Origin: Valencia hispanica
Lineage: Eukaryota; Chordata; Actinopteri; Cyprinodontiformes; Valenciidae
Reading direction: 5' to 3'
NCBI GenBank assembly: GCA_963556495.2
Contig: OY747721.1
Coordinates: 9,086,149-9,150,148, forward strand
Length of the DNA: 64,000 nucleotides
The notes under the pieces were generated by a model. It saw only the letters and a list, made by a program, of their open reading frames with translations, was not told where the DNA came from and did not search any database. The translations under genes and the position numbers were made by a program. Positions 25,031 through 37,033 of the stretch are shown piece by piece (position 1 is the first letter of the stretch; each line of letters opens with the position of its first letter).

Positions 25031-25189
25031 TCATTTTGGGGGCATGTTTACATTGGAGTTGTTGATGTTATTTAACTTTAGCTGCTAAATCTTCTCCCAG
25101 CTGATTCTTCAGTTTGAACATTTGCCATGTTATTAATTTCCTGTCATAAATTAACATTCATTGGCTTGTGAAGTTCGAAAGTCGTCGCA

Positions 25190-25605
25190 TTTAGTTTATG
25201 CCTTTGATACAGTAGACCACACTATTCTTTTAACCCGTTTAAAACAGATTGGTCTCTCTGGTGCTGTTCACAAATTGTTTAAATCCTATCTCACAGACAG
25301 GCCCAGTGCTTTTTAACCTTTATATGCTCCCTCTGGGCGGTGTCATCGGAAGACATGGAGTTAAATTACACAGTTATGCTGATGATACACAGTTGTACAT
25401 CTCCATGTCTCCCGATGACACACGGCCAATGGATGCACTTTTTTACTGCATTTTAGACATCAAATAATGGATGGTAGAAAACTTTCTCCTGCTCAACCAG
25501 GACAAAACTGAAGTTATAGTCATCGGTCCTGAGGCTCAGAGAGAGAAACTTTTACTAAAACTGCAACCACTGTCTCTTAACCCTTTTTTACAAGTTAGGA
25601 AGAAA
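25190..25605 (+). mobile_element. LINE-2 reverse-transcriptase fragment, subfamily b
   Basis: Nearly the same sequence as 56812-57290 in the larger + strand copy, from the FDTVDHTILL block through FNLYMLPLGG and SYADDTQLYISMSPDDT to QDKTEVIVIGPEAQ. An 80-bp segment that includes the TCGVPQG block is missing (equivalent to 56911-56990). The YADD catalytic motif survives. Both ends are truncated. Confidence 0.9.
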
Positions 25606-25676
25606 TAAAGTATGGGGAGCTACCGCCCCCATACGATCCGTTAGTTCCGCCCACATCCACACAGTACAGCTAGGGA

Positions 25677-25696
25677 CCCCCCCCCCCCCCCCCCCC
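25677..25696. repeat. poly-C run, 20 bp
   Basis: Twenty consecutive C bases. They lie in a short region of higher GC content that I cannot assign to a known repeat. Confidence 0.95.
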
Positions 25697-26363
25697 AGAG
25701 ATTCAGCCAAGTGTAGTAAGTCCACCGTCAGCAGCTAAGAACCCAGAGACCCACCCAGCAAGCCAGGATGCCAGGCACCAGCAAGACTGTCAGGTGCACC
25801 AATCCTCTGGGTGATTTTTACTGCTTTATGATTCATGTCTTGTTTCAGCAGACCTGGAAGGGGTTATTAGCATTGGAAAAAAAAACCTGACAATGTTTTT
25901 ATCTTCAGAGGTTAATTCAAGACAGCCTTAGTGAAAGTCACTTAAATATTAATAATTCTTCATCTAGGTGTCTAGCCACATCAAAGTGGGCTGCCAACAA
26001 CACCATTAGAAGATCTACTTGTGCTCTTTGTAATATCACCAATATATTCAGTTTCCTGCATTGGCTCTATTGTGAAAATACCCTGACTAACATTTTATTT
26101 AGGGTATAACAATTTTAATTCCCTAACATGCTTTTAAAGATGCAATATGAGAGAAGTAGCCTACAGTGTACGTTTAATATTAACTGGGGGCCAATAAAAA
26201 TGTTTCTAATTACCAAAGTATTAAACAGAGTGTTACAATTTGTAAAAGCAAAAAGACCTTTATGAAATAAAAAAAGTACTGTTGCAAATTATCCCAATTG
26301 TAATAGATAAGGCGGCATTTCTAAATTTACAAATGTTCCAGTGAGTGTGATAGAAACCATTAG

Positions 26364-26428
26364 GCGCATTTCCACTATAGGAGCTTCAGGGTAATTTTAC
26401 CGACAAGGCAAGGCAAGGCAAGGCAAGT
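26364..26428. mobile_element. lone end of TIR family A joined to a (GGCAA)n tail
   Basis: GGCGCATTTCCACTATAGGAGC and CTTCAGGGTAATTTTACC match the terminal repeat of the elements at 533 and 48906. It is followed directly by about five GGCAA units from 26402, the same pentamer that forms the tail of the minus-strand L2 copies at 43806 and 50824. The rest of both elements is absent. Confidence 0.65.
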
Positions 26429-26639
26429 GTTGTTTTCACAATACTTTGCACTCACAGCTTTTAGATTCATACTCACACGAAACAATCTAAATCCACACAA
26501 TTTCTCAGACTCACTTATATGACAGCAGAGTTTTGTGTACAAGACTTTTATTGACAAATAAATACAAATATGAATGTTAAAATCATGCACACACCTTTTT
26601 GACAGCTATCTTATTCCATATATAACTGTCTTCATGTTT

Positions 26640-26741
26640 TTCTTCTTTGGGGGGTTATGTGGGGGTCATTTTAATCAGTAAAGCACATTGAGATGCTATT
26701 TTGTATGAAAAGCGCTTCATAAATAAAGTTTGATTTGAATT
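26640..26741 (+). mobile_element. LINE-2 3' end, subfamily b
   Basis: GGGGTCATTTTAATCAGTAAAGCAC and GAAAAGCGCTTCATAAATAAAGTTTGATTT match the 3' terminus of the L2 copy that ends at 58456. It could be the tail of the fragment at 25190 after a deletion, since orientation and subfamily agree. Confidence 0.8.
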
Positions 26742-26924
26742 TAAAACAGAAGTCTGCTACCACATCGGGGTGTTACTTTTTGCAGTAACATCACCTGATG
26801 CTTAATGTTGAATTGATCATTTAAGGATCAAATTTCAATCCATTTATTCATCAATGCATACATCAGTTGTCTTTTGCCTATTCAAAATAGTTTGTGTGGG
26901 TAACAAATCCTGTAGGGAAACCCA

Positions 26925-27215
26925 GAAATCCCTCTGTCAGAACACACCCCCTAGCTCATTCTGAGGATCCCAGAGCAGTCCCTAAGGCAGGTAGGATATA
27001 TAGTTCCTCCAGTGAGTTTTAGATTTCCACCCAGGTCTCCTCCCAGTGGGACATCCCTGAAAAAAACACTCAAAGGAGGCGCCTAGGAGACATCCCGATC
27101 AGATACCCAAACCAACTCCAATCACCCCACGGAAGAAGCAAATTTTGGCCACTTGTATCCTGGAAACAGGTCCATTTTATCTCGGATATGGGCAGGTGAA
27201 TGCTTGACAATATGT
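26925..27215 (-). mobile_element. non-LTR retrotransposon fragment
   Basis: The second copy of the LINE seen at 7725-7910. It shares GTCTCCTCCCAGTGGGAC and the GGAGGC...GACATCC...CAGATACCC run, and extends further (CACCCCACGG...GGCCACTTGTATCC...TATCTCGG). It is strongly diverged. Confidence 0.5.
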
Positions 27216-28974
27216 ATAAGTGCCCCCTACGTGTTGAAATAATTATTAGCAGAATTCATCCATATGCCTTCCTGTTTGGGGCCACATCAAGCCTTCGGCA
27301 TGCAGATTATCTGCAGAGAGTAGCATGTCATTAAGTAATGATTTTATCAGATCATTACTAAGGATTTTTTAATAGCACTTGGAAAAATTCAGCTGCATTG
27401 GTGCAGGTCTGTTGTATGTGTGACATCTCTAAGTTAAGTTGTCATTTTAGAAATTTCCAGAAAATCTGTTGTAGCCTTTCTTTTTGTACCATTTGCTTAA
27501 AGGCAGTGCTGGATGGTTATTTACATCATGTTGCATGTCTTCCTTCACCATGGATACAAAAAGTAGATGTGTACGTAATTGGGTGATGAGAAATAATCAC
27601 AATGCTTTTAATGCAATCCAATTTGATGTGGGGAATTCACAGGTAAAGTTTTAGAATAAATTAAATATCTATTTTGGAGAAAAAAACAATGCTGAGACTG
27701 TTGAGTCTTCAATGTAATTTTCTGGACTGATTAGGACCATAACTGGCTGACCTAAAACAGCTATAAAAAGATTTTCATAGATGCCTAGTGTTTTAAACGT
27801 GTTCTGTTATTATGGTGTGTCCTGATTCTCAATTTTATAAAAGTTTAGGCCATTATAATTTATTATATCCAAACACTACAGTACAGTGTAGTATCACGTA
27901 ATTTGCTCAGAGTAAAGTGAGCAGGCTGTATATTGTAGACTGTGATTGTAGAAGGGGTTACTGATATTTAAAATTCTTTCTTTTGGCTGTAATGTGTTTC
28001 CCTAACCTCATTAAGAGAAACTTTCAATGCTCAAGAATAACAAGCAACACAGAATTCAGTTTTTGGTGCAAGAGGAGGGATAGACTGGTAATTGGGATAA
28101 TGGATCCATCCCTCTAAAAGATCTAGGATGAAGGTAAAATAGAAAATCTTTAGAGTTACAAATGGCTGTAAACTAACCAGTCGGCCACGGTATTAGAGAT
28201 ACATCAGTCTACAGTCATTCAAATCCAGTAGTACATTTTATCACATCCCTGGCTTGGGCTGTAGTCCTAAAAATACATTTACTAATGCAAACCAATTTTA
28301 ATGTGGTTGTTCAGTTAATTATTGGCAGCATTTCCAGCTATAAATACATAAAGACCTTTCTATGGGGTTTGCTCAGATGCTCCATTTTGTTTGCATTAAA
28401 CTAAACCTCTTTTGTCCCCTGTTTTCTTTTTATAGCTATCTGTTTTGCCATTTTTAATAAAGAAATAATATTTTAATTATTAAAATTGATAAGACTTGTC
28501 TCGCAGTGTCTATTTATGTTGTAGCATCTTGAAGGATGCCCCACACTCTCAAATTGAGTTATACTCCATAGCTTCTACAGTCAAAATGTATTTAATCTAT
28601 GCCATCTCTTTTATTAAAAAGGTTTCTTTTTTAATTATTCTAAATGTGTTTTTCTACATTTACAAAGATGAACTGCATGTTCATTATTGCATTTGGTGTT
28701 TCTTACCACACCAACAATATCTTAGTCTACAGTAGGTTTTTTTTCTGTTTTTCTGCTGGTCTAAACTATTTTATGAAGATGAAGCAAACAGAAAGAGATC
28801 AAGAATGTGAATATTGTGAAATATTTCCTGTCACTCATTTCAAACGGTGAAACTTTTACGTTATATAGATTCATTACACTGACTTAGAAAGGTGACCAGA
28901 AATAGGCCAGGCTTGAATTTGTAATATGGCAATTCTTTAGTTCTTGTGATTTTGATTAATATTGCTTCCAGATA

Positions 28975-29850
28975 ATGAAAATACATAGTTCAATGTCACA
29001 GAAAATTTGAATATTACTTAAGATTGATTAAAAAAAGGATATTTCAAACAGGAATTGCAAATTGCAACTTGCAAAAAGCATGTTCAGTTTTATATACATA
29101 AAATTGGTAAGGGTTCCTTTTGTATAAATTATTGCATCACTGCAGCATGACATGGATGTACCCAGCCTGTGGTTCTGCTTAGGTGTATTGAAAGTCCAGG
29201 TCATCTGCATTGTTGAGTCTGGTGTCTCTCATCTTCTACTTGACAATACCCCATAGATTCTCTTTAGGGTTCCGGTCAGGTCAGTTTGCTAGCCCATGAT
29301 GCAAGGTAACACCATGGTCATTGAACCCGCTTTTGTTACCTTTGGTAGTATGGGTAGGTACCAAAGCCCCACTGGATAATAAAATTTGTCAGGAGAAGGA
29401 AAGTGCCCTAAAATAGCCTGGTAGATGGCTTCATTTACTGTGAGCTTCAGAAAACACAGTGGACCAACATCCACTGATATTTCCTTAGCCCAGGTAAGAT
29501 GTATGTAGGCCTTTTGCAGGATGTGTCTGTGCATAGTGGCTCTTGATGACTTCAGCCATAGTCAAATCAGCAGTCTTACCCATGGTTATGTACTCCATTG
29601 ACCCAGACTGAAACTATTTAGAGGCTACGGAAACCTTTGTAGGTGCTTTAAGTTTATTAGCTGAAAAGGTGAGACACCATAAGTTTCCAATTTTTACCTT
29701 TTCTGATGCACTGAGTTTTGGTTTTTTGTTAACTGTAAGGCATGATCATCAAAATTACTAAAAATATTTCACTCTATATGTAATGAATCTATATAATATA
29801 TTGGTTTCACTTACTGAAACGAGTGACAAAATATTGAACTTTTTCAGAAT
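28975..29850 (-). mobile_element. Tc1-like transposon with readable transposase pieces
   Basis: The minus-strand frame at 29289-29534 contains VGPLCFLKLTVNEAIYQAIL, equivalent to the VGPLCFIKxxVNxxxYQxIL block of a fish Tc1 transposase. Further along the same strand the C-terminal IDAVIHAKGAPTK block is recognisable in decayed form around 29100-29180. The + strand has TACCATGGTCATTGAACC-like and CAGTCTTACCCATGG landmarks in the right order. There are several frame breaks and a large internal deletion. Confidence 0.75.
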
Positions 29851-30246
29851 AAATTTTTTTTAGATGTTCTTGCACATATGGAAATACACACAATCTTTGT
29901 TGTTTTGGGCTTCTAAGTCACATTTATAGTTTTTTTCTGCTAAAGGAATAAATCCCCAAATCATGATTCTACTGCTTCCATCTTTTATGGGGGTGTGATT
30001 TATTTATTGAGCTTGATCTGCACTGTTAGTTGTCAACCACAATGCATGTTGCATGTAGCCAAAAGAAAAAAAAAGTAATATAGGCTATTTGAAATAAATT
30101 ATTAACAAAAATGTTCAAAAAGGTTTTAGTTAAAATGTTTGGGCTTTATTTATTACAATTTTCCCATTGAATAAATTATTTACATTTCTGTAAATTCTAG
30201 GCTTGTTTGAGGGTTAATGAACATATATATATTTTTTGTATTTCAG

Positions 30247-30407
30247 GAACATTGTTGGTGGAGAACATGCAGATCAATGGTGTGGCAGAGGGTCCAGATC
30301 GTACAATCTCTTTGTCTCTGAGAGACAATCACGACTATTGGGTGATTCTTGATCCTGCCAGGCAGTCTCTTTACCTAAACAGCACTGGACGATTTCTTGA
30401 TAGAGAT
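30247..30407 (+). CDS. pcdh15: protocadherin-15 coding exon, central EC1
   Basis: A 161-bp exon after TTTGTATTTCAG, ending LDRD/GTAAGA. It completes the split glycine codon of the previous exon (GGA) and then encodes 53 codons, from [20 protein letters not shown] through [11 protein letters not shown] to STGRFLDRD, so the downstream intron is phase 0. The motif set ([17 protein letters not shown], DYWVxxDP, LNSTGRxLDRD) is characteristic of PCDH15 EC1 and not of classical cadherins, which have a tryptophan-bearing A-strand here. The terminal LDRD is the EC1 counterpart of the cadherin calcium-binding LDRE motif. NST is a possible N-glycosylation site. The gap to the preceding exon is 26.3 kb and I found no further exon in it. 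Translation can be read on through the donor for about 40 more codons, but that extension is intron. Confidence 0.97.
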
Positions 30408-30929
30408 GTAAGAAAGTACAATATGTCTATGTTAACTGTGTCTATGTGGCTGCTGTTTTCTTATTTTATTCTGCTGTTTTACATATTTTTTGTCGACAAA
30501 AAGTTTTATAACCAGTGTTTTCTGAGCTTTATTTGACAAATAACATCAGGGATTTTTTTATGTAAAAAATGAGTTTACCTTTTACATGCTCCATCCCATC
30601 AATTTTCTTTTGCACATTTGATCTTCTCCTATTTAAATCAGGATTTGATGCAGGAAGAGTATACTTGTAATCAAGCAAAAAAAATAAAATGAGTGTGAGA
30701 GCAAAGTTTGAAACAAGAGCAGAAAATATCTGAGAGAACAGGGGCATTCTACTCTTTGGCTGTAAAAGAAAATAACACCATGGCTACTGTGGCTTTGTTT
30801 TCGGGCTTTTTGGCACAGCTGACACGAGGAACCAGTGACCTGTGCTGGGCTTAGTCAAGTTTCAAGATTGCCAAGGCACCCAGAAATTAATATACTGCCC
30901 AATGTCTGAATTCTCAAACTTAAATGCTT

Positions 30930-31190
30930 TTTCCAGCTCCTCCAACAGGACAATGACCTAAAATATATAGCGAAAAGCACTCAACATTGATGGAAAAAAA
31001 GAATAATAAAATAAATAAAAATATATTTTTAGCTGTCCCTCCAAGACCCAAGATCTTAATCATACTGAATAATGACTGAAAGGTCAGAAAATTGGAATGT
31101 GGAATTGCTGCTGAAGCAATTTGAGAAAGATTGGGTCAAACCACCCATTGTCAAAAGCAGATGTGTTGTGAAGTACAGAGTTTGTATTTA
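30930..31190 (+). mobile_element. Tc1-like transposase C-terminal relic
   Basis: CTCCAACAGGACAATGACCTAAAATATATAGC encodes a QQDNDLKYIAKST-like block, the catalytic DND region of Tc1 transposase. Diverged coding sequence follows. No terminal repeats are found. Confidence 0.55.
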
Positions 31191-31746
31191 GGCAGTAATA
31201 AATGCAAAACATCCTGCCACAAGATAATATTAGTCTTGTGGCAGCAAAGAAAGGGCATGCAGTTTTTATGTGTTTAATTATAATAAACTTTCAATGAAAT
31301 ATTTAATAAAATGTGAAGTCTATTATTTTCTAATATTGAAGAAACAATAGATGAAATTAACTTTTTGTCAGTTTCAAGTTACTTCACTGAGATTTCTTTT
31401 ACAGATTTGTCTGAATCTGTAACATTCACAACAGTGATAACTTTTGTACTGCACTAACTAGCTTCACTTATATGCTAATTAAACATTTCCTAATTAATAA
31501 GTAGCCTTTCTCATTTCCTGCATAGTAAAAATATGTCAATGAAATTTTGTTTTTCTTGCCCAGATGATTAACACCTTGTCAGTTACCTCATTAAGCATCA
31601 AAATGGAATTGAAGGTGTAAAAAAATATCATGACCCGGTTCTGATTATTGAAGATGATTTGTTCTGGATTCCAATCCATAGCTTGAGAGCAGATTGTAAC
31701 ATACATGCAGAGGAATTTTTGGTCAGTTCATTATGGGAAAGTTTCA

Positions 31747-33754
31747 ATTCAATTCAGTTTATTTATATAGCGCCAATTCACAACAGATGTCATCTCAAGG
31801 CACTTAACAAGAAGTCATTTCCATACATTTATACAAACATTCCGATAAGTTACAAAGTTTCCTATTTAAGGAATCCCAGCAGATTGCGTTAGTCATTGGC
31901 GTGAGGTTGGGCAGACTTTCCAACCACAGCAATCCTTCAGCAATCCCTCATACTGAGCAAGCATGTAGCGACGGTGGAGAGGAAAAACTCCCCTTTAACA
32001 GGAAGAAACCTCCAACAGAACCAGGCTCAGTAGGAGCAGCCATCTACCATGACCGTCTGGGGGTTTGAGAAGACAGAGCAGAGACACAGAAGGAACAGAA
32101 GATCTGATATAAGAGTACTCTCTATGTTACAGAAAGTAAAAAGTTGATAACAGGACACAGTGGATGTTCAGCCACTGGGAGCACCATCCCAGTCGATGCC
32201 CCCGTCCAACAGGGCATTGCAGCCAAGCAGGATACCAGACCAGGTATATCTTCAATGGAGAGAACAACACTGAGAGAACACAAAATTAACAGTCGAAATA
32301 GCAGAATGTACTGTAATACAACTGGAGAGTAGTAGTAGAAAAGGAAGTAGCAGAGTGAAGAAAATTGGTACGTCTGTCCTCCAGCAGTCTAAGCCTATAG
32401 CAGCATAACTACAGAGCTAGCTCAGGATGATCTAAGCCACTCTAACTATAAGCTTTATCAAAAAGGAAAGTTTTAAGCCTGGCCTTAAAAGAAAAAAGGG
32501 TCTGCCTCATGGACTAAAGCTGGGAGCTGGTTCCACAGGAGAGGAGCCTGATAACTAAAAGATCTGCCTCCCATTCTACTTTTAGAAATCCTAGAAACTA
32601 CAAGTAAAGCTGCAGTCTGAGAGCGAAGTGCTCTGTTAGGAACATATGGAACAATTAGATCTCTGATGTATGATGGAGCTTGATTATTAAGGGCTTTGTA
32701 TGTAAGAAGAAGAATCTTAAATTCTATTCTAGATTTAACAGGGAGCCAATGAAGAGAAGCTAAAGCAGGAGAAATGTGGTCTCTCTTTTTAATATGCATC
32801 AGAACTCTTGCTGCCGCATTTTGGATCAACTGAAGGCTTTTAATGGCATTTTGTGGACTTCCTGATAGTAAAGAATTACAGTAGTCCAGCCTTGAGGTAA
32901 CAAATGCATGGAATAGTTTCTCAGCATCACTCCTGGACAGGATGTCTCTAATTTTAGCAATATTCCAGAGGTGAAAGAAGGAAATCCTAGAAACCTGTTT
33001 AATATGGGATTTAAATGTCATGTCTTGGTCAAAAATAGCGCAGAGGTTTTTTACATTATTACTGGGGGCCAATTTAATGCCATCCAGATGAAGTGATTGA
33101 CTAATCAGTTTCTTTTTTAGAACTTCTGGTCCAAAGACAGCAACTTCTGTCTTGTCAGAATTTAAAAGCAAAAAGTTTAGATTCATCCATGTTTTTATGT
33201 CTTCCAGACATGCCTGTAATTTACCCAACTGACTGGGTTCATCAGGATTTATGGATTAATATAGTTGTGTATCATTGGCATAGCTGTGGACATTTATCCC
33301 ATGCTGTCTAACGATTCTACCAATTGGAACCATATATATGGTGAAAAGAATTGGTCCAAGCACAGAACCCTGTGGAACTCCACAAGTAACCCTTGAGAGT
33401 GAAGAAGATTGATCATTTAGAGGAACAAACTGGAATCTGTCAGACAAATATGATTTAAACCAGCCTAGTGCTGTTCCTTTGATCCCTGCAACATGTTCAA
33501 GCCTTTCTGAGAGAATATTGTGATCGACTGTGTCAAAAGCAGCACTGAGATCTAACAAAACCAGAACAGACACCAGTCCATTATCTGAGGCGATGAGAAT
33601 ATCATTAGTAACCTTCACCAGTGCTGTTTCAGTGCTATGATGAGCTCTAAAACCTGACTGAAACTCTTCAAACAGCTCGTTACTGTTTAGATGCTCACAG
33701 ACTTGATTAGAAATAATTTAATGCCATCTGGATGGCATTAAATTGGCCCCCAGT
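31747..33754 (-). mobile_element. 5'-truncated LINE-2, subfamily c, with small inverted 5' segment
   Basis: The + strand start, TTTCAATTCAATTCAGTTTA, is the inverted 3' terminus. Reverse transcriptase runs on the minus strand from about 33715 down to 32442. It contains [18 protein letters not shown], the TCGVPQGSVLGPILF block, HSYANDTQLY, LLNSDKTEVAVFGP, RLDYCNSLLSG and HWLPVKSRIEFKILLLTYK. The frame is interrupted by one TAA (33256-33258) and by a T-run frameshift near 32490; the expected KARLKTFLF tail continues in the next frame. The active-site YADD reads YAND. The endonuclease is lost. The outermost 30 bp (33725-33754) are an inverted copy of 33061-33090. Confidence 0.92.
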
Positions 33755-34552
33755 TTCCCATTTACTGTAGCTGCAAAACCTAACCTAACCCATCACTATA
33801 GTGCTGACATATTTTACTTAAAAATACAATGCTTTGCATACTAATCTGTAGTTTTGACTCAACTCTCTAAAAAATGTAAAGTCTAAAAAGGTCTAAAAGG
33901 TTTATTGACCTCATCTACTTAAACCTTTATTTTGCTGACAGGCTTGAAATCCTTTAAAACAAGTTTTGTTTTGGCCTATTTCTGTTAGAGAAATGGTGTA
34001 AAATATGTTGAACGTAATCTTTTTAAGTAAAAGCTTGCTATTTAAAGAGTGCTTTATCTCTTTTTTAGCATAACATTTACAAATAATACAATACAGATTG
34101 CCTGTAGTGGCATTGTGATAGTTTGTTGACTCTGAAAGATGACTAAAATGACTGAAAGAAAGGTAAAAACATTTTTAAGTGTCTGAAAACTTTCTGTCCA
34201 CAGTTTATCTTTGCTGCAGTGACACAAATTGAAATCATTGCAACTATTCGGCCTCTAACAATTTCACACCAAATTGCCATCGGTACGTTTACTGTCTATC
34301 CCATAAAGAGAAAATTTGATGTCAGAAATGCATTTTTATGGCTGTCTTGCTAAGCACCATTCCCCATTCTGATAAACTCAAGCCTTTAGCTCCATCTTCT
34401 CTGAGAAGATATCCAATCTTCTGCCGCATTTTCCTTATATTCATCAGCTGTCTGAAAGTGTGACTTGGTACAAATGGAAAACTTCTTGCAAATATTTTTG
34501 ATTCTCTACTTTGCAGTAGTGTGTTATCTATATTTTCCCTTCTTCCTTTCAG

Positions 34553-34708
34553 CCACCATCGTATATTCAGTCCATCGTGGTTCAGGTTCAGTGCACCAAC
34601 GAGCTGATTGGAACAGTGATTTTACATGAAGTCCGCATTGTTGTCCGAGACCGCAATGACAATGCACCACATTTCCAGCAGCCTCGATACTATGTGGCCA
34701 TCAGTGAG
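34553..34708 (+). CDS. pcdh15: protocadherin-15 coding exon, end of EC1 and EC1-EC2 linker
   Basis: A 156-bp, phase 0-0 exon of 52 codons. It follows a strong pyrimidine tract (CTTCTTCCTTTCAG) and ends ISE/GTAAAA. It encodes [14 protein letters not shown], then [20 protein letters not shown], then [14 protein letters not shown]. The cysteine at codon 14 (34592-34594) is the expected partner of the cysteine in the 3883 exon. VRDRNDNAP is the canonical cadherin DxNDN linker motif that coordinates calcium between EC1 and EC2. The HEVRIVVRD strand sits in the region of PCDH15 EC1 that contacts cadherin-23 in the known tip-link complex; assigning individual contact residues would need an alignment. 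An in-frame ATG inside the exon is not a start, because the reading frame is open from the acceptor. Confidence 0.97.
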
Positions 34709-34894
34709 GTAAAACTTTTGCATTTTTGTTACACACAGATGCATTTTATATTTTATATATTTTATAATTAGCATGGAGAAGAGGCTGAGGTGCAACTCTA
34801 CTAAATAAGAGGCCTTGAAGTGCCTTGCAACATTTATTCATTTATACATATATTCATGTAACAACCACAAATTTCATTGTATATTATTGGGAGT

Positions 34895-35110
34895 TTAAAT
34901 AACAAACCAACACAAACTAGTGCATAATTGTGAAGTAGAGAAAAACTGATGTTTGTCATGCTTTTGTTATCTAGTTCCCATATTAAAAGAACATTTAATG
35001 CAATTCACCGCTACAAATTTCTTCCAATTTTGTGCATCTAGAGAGCAAAATATGTGTCCTGGTCAGATTGGGTTGACTGCATCCTTGGACATCAGTTTAA
35101 AGCTGTTGGC
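34895..35110 (-). mobile_element. Tc1/mariner-type terminal fragment
   Basis: AACCAACACAAACTAGTGCATAATTGTGAAG and TTTTGTGCATCTAGAGAGC...GGTCAGATTGGGTTGACTGC match the terminal region and the antisense C-terminal coding region of a fish Tc1 family. The sequence between them is shortened. Confidence 0.5.
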
Positions 35111-35649
35111 ACTGAAAAGCAAACCCACAGCATATATATATCTATATATATATATTATATCTCATTCTATGTGTAGCAAATCTATACAGTATGCATGTTT
35201 AATGTCTCAAATGAGTGACAAAAAACTGTGTGATTTTAAAAAATTTTTGAGATGTACTTGTATACACATTATATAACACTTTTTTAAAATTCCCTTCAAA
35301 GATTTTCTGTAAGTATTAAAGGAAATATGAGATGTCTTTTAATACTTCCTTTATGCTTTAATCCAGCTCGTTTTCTTTTTTCTCATTCTTTGTTTGCACC
35401 ACTTGAAGGAGAATAGAAAGGTTTTGGACAGATGGGTAAAATCAATTTTTTTTTTTCTTTGTGGCCTTGTAATCTTCAACAAGACAGTTTGTCCTCTAGC
35501 ATCATGTGGAAAAGAATTCAACAAGAGGAAGTGTAAAGTTAAACTGGACATGGATGCATGTAACTTGCTGCCAGCACAATCCAAATATATCATTATACAG
35601 TCTTCCTCCACCCATCAAGCTTAATCTGTCCCCTCAACTTCTTTCTTTT

Positions 35650-36993
35650 TTCCCCACATTCTCTGGTTTGTCGACGAGGTGTTGGGCACGGGGGCCTTAA
35701 ATGCGCAGGTGGCGCTGGGGGCCTTCTTTTGCTGGCGTTGAGGCTGTTCCTATCTAGCGACAGGTGCTCTCCCCCTACGGGAAGCACTTGGACGGGGGGA
35801 GGGGTGTGCGGGAGGAGGGGGGATGAACTCAACCTGGGTGTCTAGTGTCTTTTGTGTTCTGATAGTAGAGCGAATGTCAGGGTAGGGAATAGCCCTCCTC
35901 CTGGGATTTGGGCTGGGGGAACTGGCTTGGGGTCCATGGGGCTTGGTGGTGCTGTGGCCGTGGACCTCTTTTCACACCCCTGTTCGCTATGGGCCATCAG
36001 GGGTTGGGGTCCGGAGGAGGAACAGGTGGTATGGTCAGAGACCTAGGCTGGTGGGCTGCTTCGCCACTGTGGGGCCCTTGGCGGTCTGCTTTTCTTCGTC
36101 CTAGAAGGTAGGGGGTCCATCTCCTGGGTCCCGGGACTGGTTTCTCTACTTAGGCACCTGTACCTGGACCTGGGAGCATAGAGTGTGTATGGAGTGTATG
36201 AGTGAGGGTACAGCGTCCTTTCTTGAGTGTCTTGGTATGTCGGGGAGAGTGTATGTGTGTAAGAGGGAGGGAACGTATGACTGTGTCTGTATTTCTTTGT
36301 CTACCTGTCAGGTTGGGTCTTGGGCTGCCCTCTCGCCTGGCGCACCTTAGACCTTACATTTAATGGGGGGCCTATATCCCTTCCGTCACTACCTGCCAGT
36401 GACTGATTCCCTTGCCCGCTGGTACATTGGTGGGTGCTGCTTGTTCAGTGGCTCGGCGGGATACGGATCTAGCATCTCTGCTCGTTCGATCACCCGTTCT
36501 GTGTGCTTCATTGGTTGGACGGGCCCTGGGCTTTGTTGGATGCCTGGTCTCGGTGCTCTGCATTGCGCGGGATCAGGACTCAGGAACTGGTACAACTTGG
36601 AGTCCAGTGGCCCCCATGGTGGCCCCTCGTCAGCCGGTCCCTGGTCGGGTCCCTGCTGGGCGGTGGGGCGCCCCTGGGCCCCGACTCTCCCGGTCCATGG
36701 ACAGGCCCGCCCTGGCACAGCCGGTTGCCGGCGGGGCCTATGGGCTCGTCACTGCGGTCCCCCGGGCCCCTGCATAGTAGCCGCTGGGGGATGCGGTCGG
36801 CCCCACTATGGTCCGCCTGGGGCTCTGGGGGTCCTTTGGCATCTTGGCTCCGATCTCCGTCATGTCTGCATCGATTCCTGGGAGACGGATTGATGGCTGC
36901 TCACACCAGCTATCGAACACTCCTATGGAGAAACCTCATATACACCAGCATGCTCACACACACACACATACACACACACCCACACACACACAC

Positions 36994-37033
<40 letters not shown>

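Larger units (their letters stand above)
3949..30246 (+). other. pcdh15: pcdh15 intron, 26.3 kb, phase 1
   Basis: The donor is GTAAAG at 3949 and the acceptor CAG at 30244-30246. The intron is a patchwork of old transposons listed separately. In the following intervals over 300 bp I recognise nothing: 3949-5179, 5331-6077, 7911-9435, 10515-11053, 12581-13575, 14531-15289, 15966-16799, 17101-18249, 19263-20039, 20191-21099, 21781-23959 (except a 28-bp palindrome at 23117-23144), 25606-26363 (except a 20-C run at 25677-25696), 27216-28974 and 29851-30246. They are AT-rich and non-coding in all frames. No cassette exon with proper splice sites and cadherin similarity was seen. Confidence 0.85.
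30408..34552 (+). other. pcdh15: pcdh15 intron, 4.1 kb, phase 0
   Basis: The donor is GTAAGA and the acceptor TTTCAG. It carries a Tc1 fragment near 30930-31190 and an L2 copy at 31747-33754. The intervals 30408-30929, 31191-31746 and 33755-34540 contain no recognisable feature and are AT-rich. Confidence 0.9.

Noticed and set aside
30207..30536. A longer coding segment of 109 codons including the exon at 30247
   Set aside because: The part after 30407 follows a GTAAGA donor and turns into hydrophobic intron translation. The next exon joins in phase 0 only if the donor is used.
34551..34562. The 12-mer AGCCACCATCGT at the exon at 34553 also occurs in the exon at 3883 (3911-3922)
   Set aside because: The surrounding sequence and the reading frames differ. 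A 12-base coincidence is expected in 64 kb.
36363..37033. Frames of 120-176 codons on both strands in the GC-rich block, one ending in threonine-histidine repeats
   Set aside because: GC-rich sequence lacks stops by chance. Frames overlap in several phases, no domain is visible, and the Thr-His tail is the CA microsatellite.
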